A DNA stretch of 64,000 bases, from the NCBI GenBank assembly GCA_007258455.2, contig VDFB02296855.1, positions 62,001 through 126,000 on the forward strand. The letters run 5' to 3'. The first letter of the stretch is position 1; each line of letters opens with the position of its first letter. Below the pieces are notes generated by a model. That model was not told the DNA's origin. It ran no database searches and saw only the letters and a program-made list of their open reading frames with translations. A program made the position numbers and the translations under genes. Shown here piece after piece: positions 12,358 through 25,188 of the stretch. Source of the DNA: Sequoia sempervirens. Lineage: Eukaryota; Streptophyta; Pinopsida; Cupressales; Cupressaceae.

Positions 12358-14158
12358 TATACCATAGATTTTTGGCACCCACTTGCTTTCTAACGCTTCT
12401 AGGGTTTTTAACCTAAAAGGAGAAAGAATGGCCAAAATGCTTATGTATACATTCAAAGTCAATGGAATATGGATGGAATATGGATGCAATATGTCTAATA
12501 AATTGATTTAAATGAAGAAAGCTAATGAAAGGTGTTGCTTATTAAGTGGAAACTATCAAAATGCATGTTGTTTGAAAACACATTGTGTTATACAAAATCA
12601 CCTAGAAATGAATAGTAAACCACAACATAAATGAATCAAACTAAAAGTGTACACCTAAGATGTTGAACGAAGCTGAAAATGGCATTTGAAATGTTGCTAA
12701 TGCTAATTTTTTAGGCTTGATGGGACTCATTCACCATTCTGGGTGAATCAATCCTAGTTCCGCAAAACCATCTTGAAACCTGTTTCAAACAAAAGGGTAT
12801 CTAAAAATGAAAAAAACTCAAAATTTACCTAGAAGTGGGACTCATTCGCCACTAATGGTGAATGAGTCCACTTTTGAATAGTTGAATATTCAAAGGTGGA
12901 ATTTGGAGCTCTTAGTTTGTGCTTTGGCTTTCAATAGTTGTTTGCTTCTAAAACTCTAATTTTTTAACCTGAAAGTGAGATTTTGTTGATATTTTGACTT
13001 GAGCAATGAAGAGAATACTTGAATAACTTTGCAACTTGATTCTTAATAATTTCCAAGCTTCCGAAATTCCTAAATCTACATACACACAAGACAAGAGAGA
13101 AAATAGTGAATGTTAGGGCATGGGCGTTTTCCTTGGTCAAACCCCTTTTAGGTAATTAAACCAAAATGATGAAAGAATGGAATGAAAAATGAAATAATGG
13201 AGTTGATCTCCTTTCCATGATGTTTTATCTCAAAATTTTGCAGCAAAACATGATGAATTTACCCTTGAGTCTCTGAAAATTGATATTTTAATGAATTGTA
13301 ATTTGTTAAAACCCTAAGTTGCTTGACTTGAGATGGAAGATTGGTGGATGAATAATGAAGAGTGATTATGATTTAGGGTTAAAAGACTTATATTTATAGG
13401 CATTTCACTTTATTTTCCTATTAATCAGATCCCTAAGGCTGACATGTCAAAATAATAAACTTAAATTTCACTTTTTCCTGCTCAAAGGTCAAATTTGAGC
13501 CAAATGGGACTCATTTTCCACACATGGAAAATGAGTCCCACCTATATGGGATTGATTCTCCATGCATGGTGAATGGGTCCCACAAGGTCCATTTTGAAAG
13601 CTAGGATGCCAAGAGACAAGGAAATAAGGCTTAAATTACAACTTTGTCAGTTGTTTTATCAATTTAAGCCCCAAGATGCACAATGTGGGTTAATAAGGGC
13701 CTATTAATGATGATGTAAAGGTCAATTAGGGCTTGGGACACAAAATTCAATGTGAAAGTGTGATTAAATACACTTTACAACACTAAAATGAGGTCTACAT
13801 AGCCTAGAGAGGCACGAGAACTAATGTGAATGTACAAGACACATTACAACACTAGTTCACCATTAAGTTTAATTCAAAAAAATTCTAGATTGATGTGAAG
13901 ATGTATTTAATTACATTTTATAATGTTGAATTAGGGAGAAATAATTTTATTAAGTCTAGAAAAGTATAAAAAAAAATGACAAGACTTTACAACACCTTCA
14001 CAAGATGTCAATAAACACATTTTATTCAGTGTGCAAGGGTCCAAGACCTAGTTTGGATGCATAAAATTCCTCACAACACCAAATCAAGGCCTTGTTAAGT
14101 CCAATTTATCATGAATTAATCCCAATGTTAAGAAAGAGGTCATTTTTTCTATGGTACA
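12358..14158 (-). mobile_element. LTR of the palindrome-bearing Gypsy family, minus strand
   Basis: This 1.80-kb unit is the reverse complement of the LTRs at 19400-21176 and 29255-33423. On the minus strand it starts TGTACCATAGAAAAAATG (compare TGTAATGACAGAAAAA at 29255) and ends before TTTTGGTGAAC. It contains four palindromes at 12722-12754, 12837-12869, 13506-13539 and 13548-13581. Its body is non-coding. A 3' partner was not found in the window. Confidence 0.75.
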
Positions 14159-14468
14159 AATATATTTAAAAATATTTTATAAATGATAATTATACTATTA
14201 ATTAAAAATAAAAAAATTTCATGCAAAGAGGAGAGAGGATAGCATCAAAATTTCTATATGGTCATTTAAAAATGAATACAACAAGAGAAAGAATTATTTA
14301 TAATCATTTCTATTTTGTTGTATATCAATGTGTGTTGGTATAGCACACTTGAAGATTCAATAGACTAGAAATAAATTTAAAGCCTATGAGATTAAAGATA
14401 GTTTATCTGATGACTAACTCTTAAGTTTCAAACTTGCTAAATAACTATTCAATATTGACCTTACTAGG
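14159..14468. other. AT-rich spacer
   Basis: Three hundred bases between two LTRs with no coding frame and no recognised repeat. Confidence 0.5.
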
Positions 14469-14866
14469 TGTAGAATTTTGAAACAAAGACAAACAAAGAA
14501 CAAAGAAAAAAAATATTTCAACACACAAACAATAAATATTTTTTAGAACTTCCCTTGATGAATTACATTTTTAAGATTATATTATTATAGGCTACATATA
14601 TAGAGTTCAAAGCATCCAAGAATAGATTGAAGACTTAATAAGTCTAAGCATACATCTATCATGCATTATTTGGCTTGGAACTTAAAGACTGATATATAAT
14701 AGATGAAAACAATTTGTTAATGATGTCTAAAATAAAGAGTAAGGAAAATTATAAATAGACTGATTTTCTAAATAAATCAATCTACACATAATACACATGC
14801 ATCATAGCAATGAATGGATTGGTCTATGCATTGCATGGTGTGAGGCTCATGCATCACTTGTCAACA
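14469..14866 (-). mobile_element. 3' LTR of minus-strand Copia element
   Basis: On the minus strand it starts TGTTGACAAGTGATGCATG and ends in TACA, 398 bp. It is homologous to the plus-strand LTR at about 43673-44278, including the shared block agacttattaagtcttca. It immediately follows a purine-rich tract on the same strand, as expected for a 3' LTR. The left flank is ctagg; the opposite flank is lost. Confidence 0.85.
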
Positions 14867-14880
14867 TACTCTCCCTTGAT
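14867..14880 (-). promoter_or_regulatory. Polypurine tract of Copia element
   Basis: The minus strand reads atcaagggagagta directly before the LTR start TGTTGACA. This is the classical Copia arrangement priming plus-strand DNA synthesis. Confidence 0.8.
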
Positions 14881-14943
14881 GTTGAGACTCACAATATGGT
14901 CTTGAAGTTTTGTAAATTGAACCTTTGCAACTTCCTTATTGAA
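14881..14943 (-). pseudogene. Copia pol C-terminal tail
   Basis: The minus strand encodes EVAKVQFTKLQDHIVSLNIK, a tail typical of Copia polyproteins, running through the purine tract. It was separated from its RNase H by the solo LTR at 14944-16181. Removing that insertion joins ...NIF to NKEVAKVQ. Confidence 0.7.
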
Positions 14944-16181
14944 TGCAGGCCTCCTACAATGATTTAACAAATAGGCCTTTGCAGTCGTGATTCAGAGATT
15001 GGACATCTAACCTGAATAGCTATTTAAATCATCATAAAGGTACATTTAAATTGTCAACCCAGGGACATGAACTTGAAATGGGCTAGCACAGTATGTGCAC
15101 TAGGAACCCAAAACTGTATCCATTTTCATTCTACATCTAAGAAAGACACAATGCTAAAAGTAAATTACTTGGAAAGGAATAACATAAATGTTGAATGTCA
15201 ACCAACAACTACACTAAGCTGAAATGCATGATAGAAAAGAAAATCTAAGCAAACAAATAGGAAACTACTCTATCTACTTTGGATGTAGGAATAGTCACAT
15301 AAAGGAATTCTAGTGGTTGCAGGAACAATTAGTGCCAAATTCTTAACTAATTACTGAACAGAAAGTAATAAATCTACTAAACTAAGCTAAAGTATAGATT
15401 GTTCACCAAGTGGATCCCATTGTATGAGTATCCTCTACTAGTAATAAAAACTCAGATGCACAAACTTAGAACTTCATTTTATTCATCAAGAAACATGAGT
15501 AAAATAGAGCAGTGTAATTGTATCACTAAAAACTAAGAATGCAAGTACAATATCAGATCATGCAACCTCTTGAGAAGGAGCATTTGATCCTTATTTATAC
15601 TACCAACTAAGCAAGGTGGTCAACTCCACGAATTGGGAGGATGCCATTTAAGGGAAAGCAGAGAAAGTGGAGTGGTGACGGTTACACATGCATGGAATCT
15701 AGTCAAAGATGCAGGTCCAAATGCAGATTTAGCACAATAGTAACACCCACATTTTCTCAATAGCATTAAAGTACACTATAAGGTAGTTACATTCGATTTA
15801 CATGGGGAATCTCCTACCGTCGATCTCCTTTGACCTTTGAATGATTCCCTTGCTAGACGTTATGGTGCATGCTGAGTTGGCAATGTCTTTCTCAATTTAG
15901 CATCCTCAAATCATATATGCATGTCAATGTTAGCATGCAAAATAATCTCATATCTATAACTACCTTAAAGAACATTCATTAACCACATGTAGAATTAATA
16001 TAGATAGTACAAATAACATGTCGATTCCATTAAAGATCTGTAGAAATAAGATTAGGCCCAAGGTCTATAGTTTCAGAGGAATATCATAAAAAATATCAAC
16101 ACTTAACATCAAGATCCATGACAAATTTAGAAAATAAATCATAAATTCTACCCAAAATTAGACCATAAACGAGGCTCATCA
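14944..16181. mobile_element. Solo LTR inserted in Copia RNase H region
   Basis: A 1,238-bp TG...CA unit (tgcaggcctcc at left, gaggctcatca at right) interrupts the Copia coding sequence exactly between RNase H and the C-terminal tail. The flanks are ttgaa and gtgaa, four of five matching as an aged 5-bp duplication. No protein-coding content was found inside. It has no relative elsewhere in the window, so its orientation is not settled. Confidence 0.65.
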
Positions 16182-17565
16182 GTGAATATATTTATTAAAT
16201 GTTCTTGAGTGTTGATGTATTTCAATTCTACTTCCTTATTCTACACCAAATCTTGGATAAAATGATACTTTAAATCAAGTTTTTTTGTCTTGATATGATG
16301 GACTAGATTCTTGGCCAATTTGATGGCACTTATGTTATCATAAAAAATGACTATAGGATAAATTTGCATCTCTCCAATTTCTTCAAGAAGTTTCTAAGCC
16401 ATAATGCTTGTGTACTTGCTGAGGTGACTACAATGTATTTTGCTTCTGTAGAAGAAAGGGTGGCTATAATTTTCTTCTTTGAGCTCCAATTAATCAAACT
16501 AGAACAATAAGAAAAGTAATTACCAGATGTATAATTTTAGTCATCCAAACTACCTCCCCAATCAAGATCACTAAAACCAACAAGATTGAACCTTTTAGAA
16601 GTGTAGTAATGAATACCAAAATTTAGAGTTCCTCTCACATACCTCAAAACTCTCTTGGCTGCTTTCATATGTATTTCAGAGGGCTCTTTCATGTACCTTG
16701 AAACAAGTGAAAAAGAATAGGAAATATTAGGTCTTGTGTAAGTTAGAAACACCAAAGTTCCAATAGTGCTCCTATAAGTTGTCCCATCAACTATGTCAAC
16801 ACCATCATCTCTACACAACAAAACTTCATGAGTAGTTGGAGTGGAGACTAGTTTACAGACAACCATATCAAATTTCTTTAACATATATTTGGCATACATT
16901 GTTTGAAAAATGAAAATTTCATTCTCACTTTGATAAACCTCCATTCCTAGAAAATATTTCATGAGAACTAAATTTTTCATCTCAAATTCATTCATCATAG
17001 CAACTTTGAATTCATCACTTATCTTAGAAATGCTACCCATATACAAAAAATCATCAAAATACAAAGTTACAATAAGACTATCATTACCCTCTTATTTGTA
17101 GTAAAGGATAGGTTCACTCTTACTTATTTGAAAGCCATTTTTTTGAAAATATCCATCAATCATGGTATACCATGCTTGTGGTGCTTGCTTGAGGCCATAC
17201 AAAGCCTTCTTCAACTTGTAGACTTGATTTTCTTTTCCTTGCACTTCAAAACCTTGTGGCTATTCTACATACACTTCCTCTTCTAAGTACCCATTCAAGA
17301 AGGAAATTTTCACATCCATGTGATGGATACTTCATTTCTTTTAAGCTTCTAGTGAAATGATCATTCTAATAGTCTCTTATCTCACTACTAGTGCAAATGT
17401 CTCTTCATAATCAATCTCATACCTTTGTTTGAAGCCTTTAACAACAAATCTTTCCTAATGTCTTTCAACACTCCCATCACCATTGTACTTAGTCTCGTAG
17501 ACCCATTTAGTACCAATTGTTTTCTTTTCATGTGGAAGATATATAAGCTCCCAAGTTTTATTCAT
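16182..17565 (-). pseudogene. Ty1/Copia reverse transcriptase and RNase H (decayed)
   Basis: On the minus strand the frame starts near 17565 with MNKTWELIYLPHEKKTIGTK, the typical N-terminus of the Copia RVT_2 domain. It continues with the LKKALYGLKQAPQAWY motif and the catalytic YFDDFLYMGS (YVDD-type box, both Asp kept) near 17060. The longest open piece is 17064-16537 (AAKRVLRYVRGTLNFGIHYY, then LVGFSDLDWGGS). RNase H follows with NWSSKKKIIATLSSTEAKY near 16440. Internal stops include TAG, TGA and TAA, so it is dead. Integrase and protease are absent upstream. Confidence 0.93.
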
Positions 17566-18230
17566 AATCCATGTTCTCCCTAACCTTTTCCTTCATATCC
17601 CATTTTCTTCATAATTTTAAAACCAACACTCTTTTCAAATAAATATTTGTTATTAGCATCACAACTTGAAAAATCTATAGTTTTAAACAAGTATTCATCC
17701 TCAACTTCACATTCTTTACCTGAATAAGTTTTAGCTATATCACCCATATTAAATAAAAAACATAAATCATTTGTATCACATGACGCGTCACACATAAATG
17801 GATTTGACCTTAAAAATTCATTGCATACTTCTTATTGATCATTCTCTTGTTTCAATTTTGATATTTCCTTCTTGTATAAACTATTTTATTCTTCTAACCT
17901 CTTCAGGTTTTCTTCCAAACCTTCATTTTTCTTTTAGACCTCATCATGCAACTTCAATCCTCCTTCTAGATCTTCATTTTTATTTTTCACTTTCTCTAAT
18001 TCTTTTTCAAGATTCTCATTTTCACACAAATATTGACATCTTTATTTTACAAAATCCTTTATTTTTCTATCAATTCTGATTTACACATTTTAATCTTCAC
18101 CAATTCATCTTTCAAACTATCTTTCTCACACACTAAATTTTCATTTTCTTTATTTTCCTTTCTCAGACATTAAATTTGTAGTTTCTTTCTTTGTCTTTCC
18201 CATTAAAAAATAAATAAATTTAAACTCACC
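17566..18230 (-). pseudogene. Coiled-coil segment with G-patch-like end, abutting Copia RT
   Basis: Reading the minus strand, 18200-17830 gives a Lys/Glu/Leu/Asn-rich coiled coil (ENENLEKELEKVKNKNEDL, KKNEGLEENLKRLEE) with a frameshift and stops. The open part 17795-17580 ends GFKIMKKMGYEGKG, and past a TAG the frame continues GEHG. This matches the G-patch pattern (MGY..GKGLG). It directly precedes the reverse transcriptase start, which is in another frame. Coiled coils occur in some Copia gag proteins; a G-patch here is odd and may mark a chimeric junction. Domain names are my pattern match, not a search result. Confidence 0.5.
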
Positions 18231-19127
18231 TTTGTGGATGACTTTAATTTTATGGCATCTAAACAACTGTGATTATAAACCACATAAAAAATCCTCCTTT
18301 GACTATTCTTTTAGCAATCCTCTAAACAACTATAGTAGACTTCAACTCTTCTTAGCAACAATCTCTTTAAGTAAAGTTGAACAACAATACTTCATCAATT
18401 GTGACTGTATCAAATTTCCTTAATGCGATTTGATCTCTTTGATCTTTGATTACCCTCTTCACAATGATGTCTAATCTTTAAATTTCAACAAACAAGGAAT
18501 TTCCTTGTCTATGACTTCACCTTTCTCTTATTATACCGTAATTTCTTCTTTCAAAATCTATGCAAATTTATAACAATGATGGAATGGGACAAATTTCTAC
18601 GTATTGATCTCTTCCTTTCTAATAGTTCCCTCTAAATATTTCATGTGTCTGGATTTTAAATAGTGATCCTCCAAAATGAATGTGGTGATCTAGATTGGGC
18701 CTACTTTTTGGGCAGCTTTCAATTCAAACAAGCGATTACTCTCCTTTGTTTTGAAAAATAAAATATCATCTCAGATGGCTTGATTTATATTGTGAAAATT
18801 TTCTCATTGTGAAAAACCTCCAACAGCTTCATTTCCTTCATTCTTTAAGCTAGTGGCATAAAATACATATGATAACCCTTATTCTGGTGGTGACTATATA
18901 TCTGCAACTTCAAAACAATGATCTTTTTGTTTCCTTATGGAAAATTGTAAACTTAAACTCTAGGATGATAAATTAACGATGCCCCTCTCTTAGTTGTGGC
19001 TTCCACAATTATTTATTACCAAAATACTTTCAAATAGTGATTATAAAAGCACCTCCAAAACAACAATATTATTTTTGTCTCTTATGGCAGTAGTTTCACC
19101 AATCTTTAATATTGTCTACACTAATTT
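18231..19127. other. AT-rich stretch, nothing recognised
   Basis: No sustained open frame and no repeat match to other parts of the window. Confidence 0.5.
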
Positions 19128-19325
19128 TTGACAAAAAATGTAATGATATTTGACAACTTTGACACTTCTTTAACCCTCCAATCTAACCAACACTATTTTT
19201 TTTTGATCTCAAGCTTTTGCAATCTTCAAATCTCCCCAATCTTCAAATTGAACATTCACCATATGGTGAAGTCACGATATGAGGGGTATAGAATGAATAG
19301 TCTGAACCGTGCAACAATGAGTCAT
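19128..19325. repeat. Copy 1 of a roughly 200-bp repeat flanking the Gypsy element
   Basis: The segment around gacaactttgacacttcttt is repeated in the same orientation at 33424-33620. Here it lies just upstream of the 5' LTR; there it directly follows the 3' LTR. A small palindrome, caccatatggtg, is inside this copy. Confidence 0.75.
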
Positions 19326-19399
19326 CACTTGACCGAAATAACACAACAATTTGATATGAAAACATCAAATCTCATTGAATCAACAATCTTGCATTCAAT

Positions 19400-21176
19400 T
19401 GTAATGATGGAAAATGGTCCCCTTAATTTGGCCTTGATTTAGTGTTATAATACTCCTAACATATTGACATTGCGTTATGGACCCTTGTGAACTAAATGAA
19501 CATCAATAGTACCTTAATTAAGTGTTGTGATGTGTTCTAACACACTTTCACACTTTTGTAAGGTCTTGTTAATGAAATAAACCTAATAAAACTCTTTTGT
19601 GCATTAATCTTTCCTTATTTTAAAGTATTGTAAAGTGTTGTAACACACTTTTAGACTTTTCTAGGCTTGTCATTAATAATTGGGCTTTGCTATGCTTTAA
19701 TTGGCCCTATTTTACATCCACAAGCCTAATTTATGTGTATTTTTTTAGGATAATCCTGGAAAAACCATTTAAAACATCAAAATCCTGAAAACCCACCTCA
19801 AAAGCTAAGGTGGGACTCATTCACCATTCTGGGTGAATGAGTCCCCTTAGGTGAGACCCATTCACCCAAAGTGACAAATGAGTCCCATTTAACTGAAAAT
19901 AAAAATTAATTTAAATCTTTGCTAGGATATTATTCTTCAAGATCCAATGTCAATTTGTAGTGTTATAATTTCAGGAATTCTTGCATAATTGAGTATAAAT
20001 ACAATCTCATTTCATTCATTTTACACCTAGAAAGTTGAATGAGCATTCTTATACCAATTTGGAGTTCACAAGAGAATTGAAGAGCATTCAAGGGAAGATT
20101 ATCAAGCATTTTAGAGTAGCATTCAAGCATCAATCATCATGTCAAAGACTTCATGCATCATGTTTGTTATTGTATGAACAATTGTGGTGTAGGATTTTGT
20201 CATTCAATAAAGTGTTTCATTCAAGATTTATCTACTTCAAGTAAGAGCGAAAGTCTACATCCATTGCAGCCATTTCAAGCATACTTGCAGCACCTTATTG
20301 CTAGGGTTTGGTGAGTTGCACCATCATATCTTGTTCATTCATCATTCTCCTTTATTATTTTATTTCATTTCAAGGATTGATTTCCAACAAGGGGTTTGAG
20401 AAAGGAAAACCCCTATCCACTAAACCCACAACATTTTTCCCTCTCCTTTTTGTGTGATTTGTAGGTTGAGGCTACATATTTCCTAAGAAGAAATATTGGA
20501 GAAGTGTTGCAAGTTGTTCAAAGTTGTCAAAGTTGCCATCAAGCCTTGGAGATGACCTACAGGTTACAAATTAGAGATTCATATCCATAAATCACTTGGA
20601 AAGGATAGAGCAGATAGAGAAGAGCAGGATCAACTTTTGAAGTTGCAGAAAAGACCAACTAGACTAATTCACCACTTCTAGCGAATGAGTCCCAATTCCT
20701 GCCAATTTTTAGTAGTTCACATATTTGGATACCCTTTTTCTAGCTTTGTGTTCCTATATAGTTTCCCATAAACTGAACCGATTCACCCAACTTGGTGAAT
20801 GAGTCCTAGTCAGTAGTAAAAGTATATTTTTGAGTGATTTAGACCTCCATTCAGCCCTCTCTAGTTTCCCAAGTGCACAACTTCCTATCTTTAGTTTTTT
20901 GTTTGATTTCATTCACTTTCATATTCCATTTAGTGTTAGTTTGTATTCAATTAGGGTTTAGAGTTGTATCTTGCATTTCATTATCTTTTTCAAGTCTAAA
21001 CTTGGTGGTGAACCACTTGGTAGTTTGCATTCAACCCCTAGGACAACCCTACCATAAGATTTCTTTCCACTTTATCATTGAGATCTTAAGGGTTACCCTT
21101 GAATGAAATTGAAAGAATTGGTATGCTCTATGACCAAAATCAAATGATAGCACCATCCCACAAATCCATTATTTCA
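19400..21176 (+). mobile_element. 5' LTR of palindrome-bearing Gypsy element
   Basis: It starts TGTAATGATGGAAAA and ends ..atttca before TTTTGGTGAACCTGC, 1,777 bp. It carries palindromes at 19812-19845, 19853-19886, 20661-20693 and 20775-20806. Two of these sit as a close pair; the other two are about 115 bp apart. The 3' LTR, after removing its insertions, has nearly the same length, which supports both boundaries. Confidence 0.8.
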
Positions 21177-22592
21177 TTTTGGTGAACCTGCATTTGAAAC
21201 ATTTCATTTTCTGACTTGGAGTGCATTAGCATCCTAGATTTAGCTTGCATTAATATTGCATTAGAATTTGTATTGCTTAATTTGCATTCTAGGGTTTCAA
21301 ATTTTGCATTGGTTAACGGTATGTGCAGGATCATGATGGGCTAAAAAGTGGCAATATGATGGGTATTTGTAGGGTATGTGGCTGACACTTTTTTTTTACC
21401 CAAAATTGATGAAAGGAAAATAGTTTTTCAAGGAGATTCTCAGCTTTCCACCAATATAAATTATGTTTTACTTTGAATTTAATAAATAATTATTATTCAT
21501 TTTCTATTTGAATTATGACTAAAGTCTTGATTGATAGGCTAGTTGAAAAACATCTATATCTTTCAAACGGTATCACATTTTCTGAATCCAAAACATTCAT
21601 CACATTCTATGCTTTGCATACTATAAGATTAAAAAAAATTGAATTTCATGAAATTTTGACCAAGTTAAGGTGGTCGACATGAGTTTTTATATTTTTGAAA
21701 ATTTGTAATAAAAAATTCATAATTAATTATTTACTTGGAAACAAATTACAAAATAAAATGCATCACATCAGGACACGAGTCCTCTACTTATATCTAAAAT
21801 CTTATAAAAAAATATTATCATTTTATTGTGGTTAGGGTGGTCGATAGACACCTACTTCTTATTTTTCCCTAAATTTAAGTACATTGTATTGAAATTTCAA
21901 ATTTTCACCAAATAGATTTTTTTTAAAAATATAAACCTAGTAGTTTAGAAACTACATTCAATTTTCTACAAATTCTATTCTTACATATTTTTGAAATAAT
22001 ATAAGTAACTTTTTCAAATTTTTACACCAAGTTGTCTCACTCTGATTTTTCTAAATTTTTTTCCACTTAAGTGCTTATTTTTTCCATGATGATCATACAG
22101 AACCCATTAAAGCTCAGATATATTTCATTTTTGCATCTAATTTCATTGAAAATCATTGAAAATATACATTTTCATCTCAACTAAAGATCAAAAAACATAA
22201 AAAAGCATGAAATTCATTAGAAATTTCTTTAAAAAATTCAAAAAAAATCATCCCTAGGACTCATTCACCACCTTCAGAAAATTAGTCCCTTTACATATTT
22301 TGCATCGCATTCTCTGGCATTTATAATTCAACTTTTGAGTTTATATTTTCTATTATTTCCTTTCTATTTAATTTTCCATAACTTCTATTTTACACATTTC
22401 ATTGTTCTTAACTTATATTTTTTTTACCTTCAATCTACATTTAGTAGCACTTGCATGAGTATTTGGTGTCCTATTTCTAACACTCTATTGAGATGAATAT
22501 TGAGGCTCATGTCATCCCACAATAGCATAATCATTGTGGATCTTTGGTTTTCTAGCTCTTTCACTCTTAGAGTTAACATTAGTACACTAGGT
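21177..22592 (+). other. Leader of Gypsy element with transposon insertion
   Basis: Non-coding sequence between the 5' LTR and gag. It starts TTTTGGTGAACCTGC, the probable primer-binding site, although I could not assign the tRNA. It contains an inverted-repeat element at 21318-22105 and one more palindrome at 22257-22289. Confidence 0.6.
21318..22105 (+). mobile_element. Inverted-repeat element, family C copy 1
   Basis: 788 bp. The left end is GGTATGTGCAGGATCATGAT. The right end reversed is ggttctgtatgatcatcatg, a mutated version. The body contains family landmarks such as gttaaggtggtcgacatgag, acgagtcctctacttatatc and tgtggttagggtggtcgata. No coding frame. It is homologous end to end to the copies at 29367-30153, 34709-35431 and 37877-38668. 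Confidence 0.8.
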
Positions 22593-23777
22593 ATGGACAA
22601 CACCCTTAGCAACTCTTTCCCTTCAAATAACATGCAAGTTGAAACAAGGAATGATAGTATCCTACAAGAAAACATAATTCAAATACACGAGGACCTAGAT
22701 AACTTACAACATCAAGTGAAAAATGACAACATTTCAACTACCACAATTCCTACTGTAGATAACATTTGTTGCATGCTTGAAAGTGAAGATAGCCTTGACC
22801 TTGTGAAAAACATAGTTCAAATCTTTGGAAAACATCTCACCCCAACCACTAGTTTCCCTTTACCAATAAACAATGTCACAACCCAAGGAGGAACTCAAAT
22901 TCCTCCCCCCATAGCAATAGCCTCAATACCTACCTATACCAACCGACAAGTCACAACAACAATACAAACAATTAGTAATGTGACTCCTTCCTCGAGAATT
23001 TCCACTAGCATCCCTAGTTATTTTTTGGCATCACATGTTATATCTCCTACCACTTTACCACCCATAAATGTTCCATTCACTTGTCCTTTTAACACATACA
23101 CCCCCTCAACGTTTTCACTCCCATCTCATAATACAAGAAATTACACTCTCATTAACGAACTTTTCCAAACCATTTCACCCCTCCAAAAGCAATTTTCCAC
23201 CATCAATAAAAATCAAAATTTCCTGCCTACATATTATGTCAAAAGTATTCCATTCTCCTTGGAGATATTCTGAACATCGATGCCACAAAGTGTAGAGGTG
23301 CCTATATTTAAGAAATACAGAGGAAAGGGAGATCCTTCTAACCATGTCAATGCCTATACCACTTTATGTAGTGACTTTTTCCTTGATGATAAACTTTTGG
23401 CTAAGCTTTTTCCTAGGTCATTGAAAGATACTACCTTGGAATGGTTTTCTTCTTTACCAAACAACTCAATTTTTTCATTCGATGAACTTGTTGAGGCATT
23501 TGTTAATAATTTCCAAGTGCTTATGACTCCTAAGATTACCTTGTCCAATTTTATTAGATGTAAGAAAAAAGAAGAAGAAAAGTTCATTGACTTTATCTCA
23601 TGCTATCAATCACTTTATTCCCAAATCAATATCAAGGTTTTTGACTCTCACCTTCAAAACATATTCATGAAAATTTTGCAAAGTAAGATTCAAGACAAGC
23701 TTACCATGATGAAATTCCCATCCTTTATGCACTTGTGTACTACCCTCCATGATTATCAAAATTTTGTTAGTAGTTGA
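22593..23777 (+). pseudogene. Gypsy gag (structural protein), two in-frame stops
   Basis: From ATG at 22593 the frame runs through a Thr/Ser/Pro-rich N-terminal half, meets one TGA at 23271, and continues in the same frame through the Retrotrans_gag region. The conserved part reads KYRGKGDPSNHVNAY, LFPRSLKDTTLEWFSSLPNN and FDELVEAFVNNF, typical of plant Gypsy capsid domains. The next stop is a TGA at 23778. The product would form the virus-like particle. Long runs remain open although the element is old. Confidence 0.85.
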
Positions 23778-23997
23778 CATACAAGGTCCACTTCTAGCCA
23801 AACTGACAAATCTGAGTCCAAAACAATTCCCAACCTTTTTGAAAACAAAATAAAGGTTTCCTTTAATTCAATCCTCCTCAAAAAAAAATTTGAATATTGA
23901 TAACCAAGTAGTTGTTGTTAATGCCACGATACCCTTTAGCTATGGAGAGACAAAAAGATAATTCACTCCCTTACCTGATACCATTCATATGTAAGTA

Positions 23998-25188
23998 ATG
24001 TCCCAACTCTTAGAACAACAAATGATTAACTTGCCTCCCATTAAAACACCTGATCCCAATAAGACTTTACCCCTAAGCTTTAGATCAAATACTTATTGCC
24101 ACTATCATCGACAAAATGGACATGACACAAAACATTGCAAGCATCTTAAACATATTGTGCAAGACCTCATTGATTTTGGTTGTCTTTCCATTGGAGGTGT
24201 TAGTGATCAAGGAAATAAGTCTATCACTGCTCTTAACCAAAACTTGCAAATCTTTACCAACCCCATGCCTAAACACAATATTTCATTTGTCAAAGCTAGC
24301 GAAACTACAAAGAATGAAGTGATGAATGTTGATACAGATTATGATAACACTAATCCTAGTCAACATGATTTGATAGATATTGATCCTATGGATGAAATGG
24401 TAAGAGTGATAGATGTCATTCCTCACAAGGTCCAAACTAAAATTCCTCTTGACATTTATTTCTCTTCTAAGGATATACTTAAACATGCTCCCGATGGTCA
24501 TCTTTACATAGACGGTTGTATCTATGGCAAGCCCACTAATGGGATACTAATAGATCTTTCCTATGTAGAGAATTTGATCATCGAGGAATTCTTGCTTTTG
24601 TGTGAGCTCTATCGAGATATATACAATAAATCAACAGCATGGATCAAGACACATAATGGTTGTGCTTTCCCTACGATGGGATCAATCACCTTACCACTAA
24701 AAATAGGACCAAAAACAATAAATGTCTCATTCTCCATCATCTCACAGTCAAACCAATTTCATGTGAAGCTAGGCCATCCATGGCTTCACTCCATGAAATT
24801 TATCCCTATGGTTGTGCATAAATGCCTAAAGTTGAATCCATTTGAAAATGAAGTATTCACTGTCCACCATAGTGGTTTTAACCCATTGTCCTCTAAAGGT
24901 AACTTTTCCTTAGACTTGTTTTGGCTCAAGCCTATGGAACCTATCAAGCCATGGGAAGACTTCTTTTTCTTTTCCTATCAAAATTTCAAGGCAAAGAAGA
25001 TAGCAGACCTATCCCTTCAACACATGTCCCCATCCACCTCTAAGCCTACCATCCTTGACAAAACCATGCTTGAACCTAAACAAGTTGCAAAAAAACAAGA
25101 CCAACCTAAGAAAAAACCTTCACCTACCTCATACAAAAGACCAAGAGACAATGGAAACAACCCCGTCACATCTCCTAGAATACAATAA
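23998..25188 (+). pseudogene. Gag zinc-binding end and retropepsin-like domain
   Basis: 396 codons from ATG 23998, in a different frame from gag. Near residue 33 is YCHYHRQNGHDTKHCKHLKH, a compact Cys/His cluster like those in plant Gypsy gag proteins. Residues about 180-280 resemble a retropepsin: GILIDLSYVENLIIEEF, then VKLGHPWLHSMKFIPMVVH. The catalytic DSG/DTG is DLS here, so activity is doubtful. A Pro/Lys-rich tail follows. Homologous-looking text continues past the stop to about 25430 before the unclassified insertion. Confidence 0.75.

Noticed and set aside
17798..18079. 93-codon plus-strand ORF
   Set aside because: It is the antisense shadow of the minus-strand coiled coil. The hydrophobic Phe/Leu/Ser content comes from reversed Glu/Lys/Asn codons.
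22430..22675. 81-codon minus-strand ORF over the gag start
   Set aside because: It is antisense to the gag N-terminal region and has no recognisable content.
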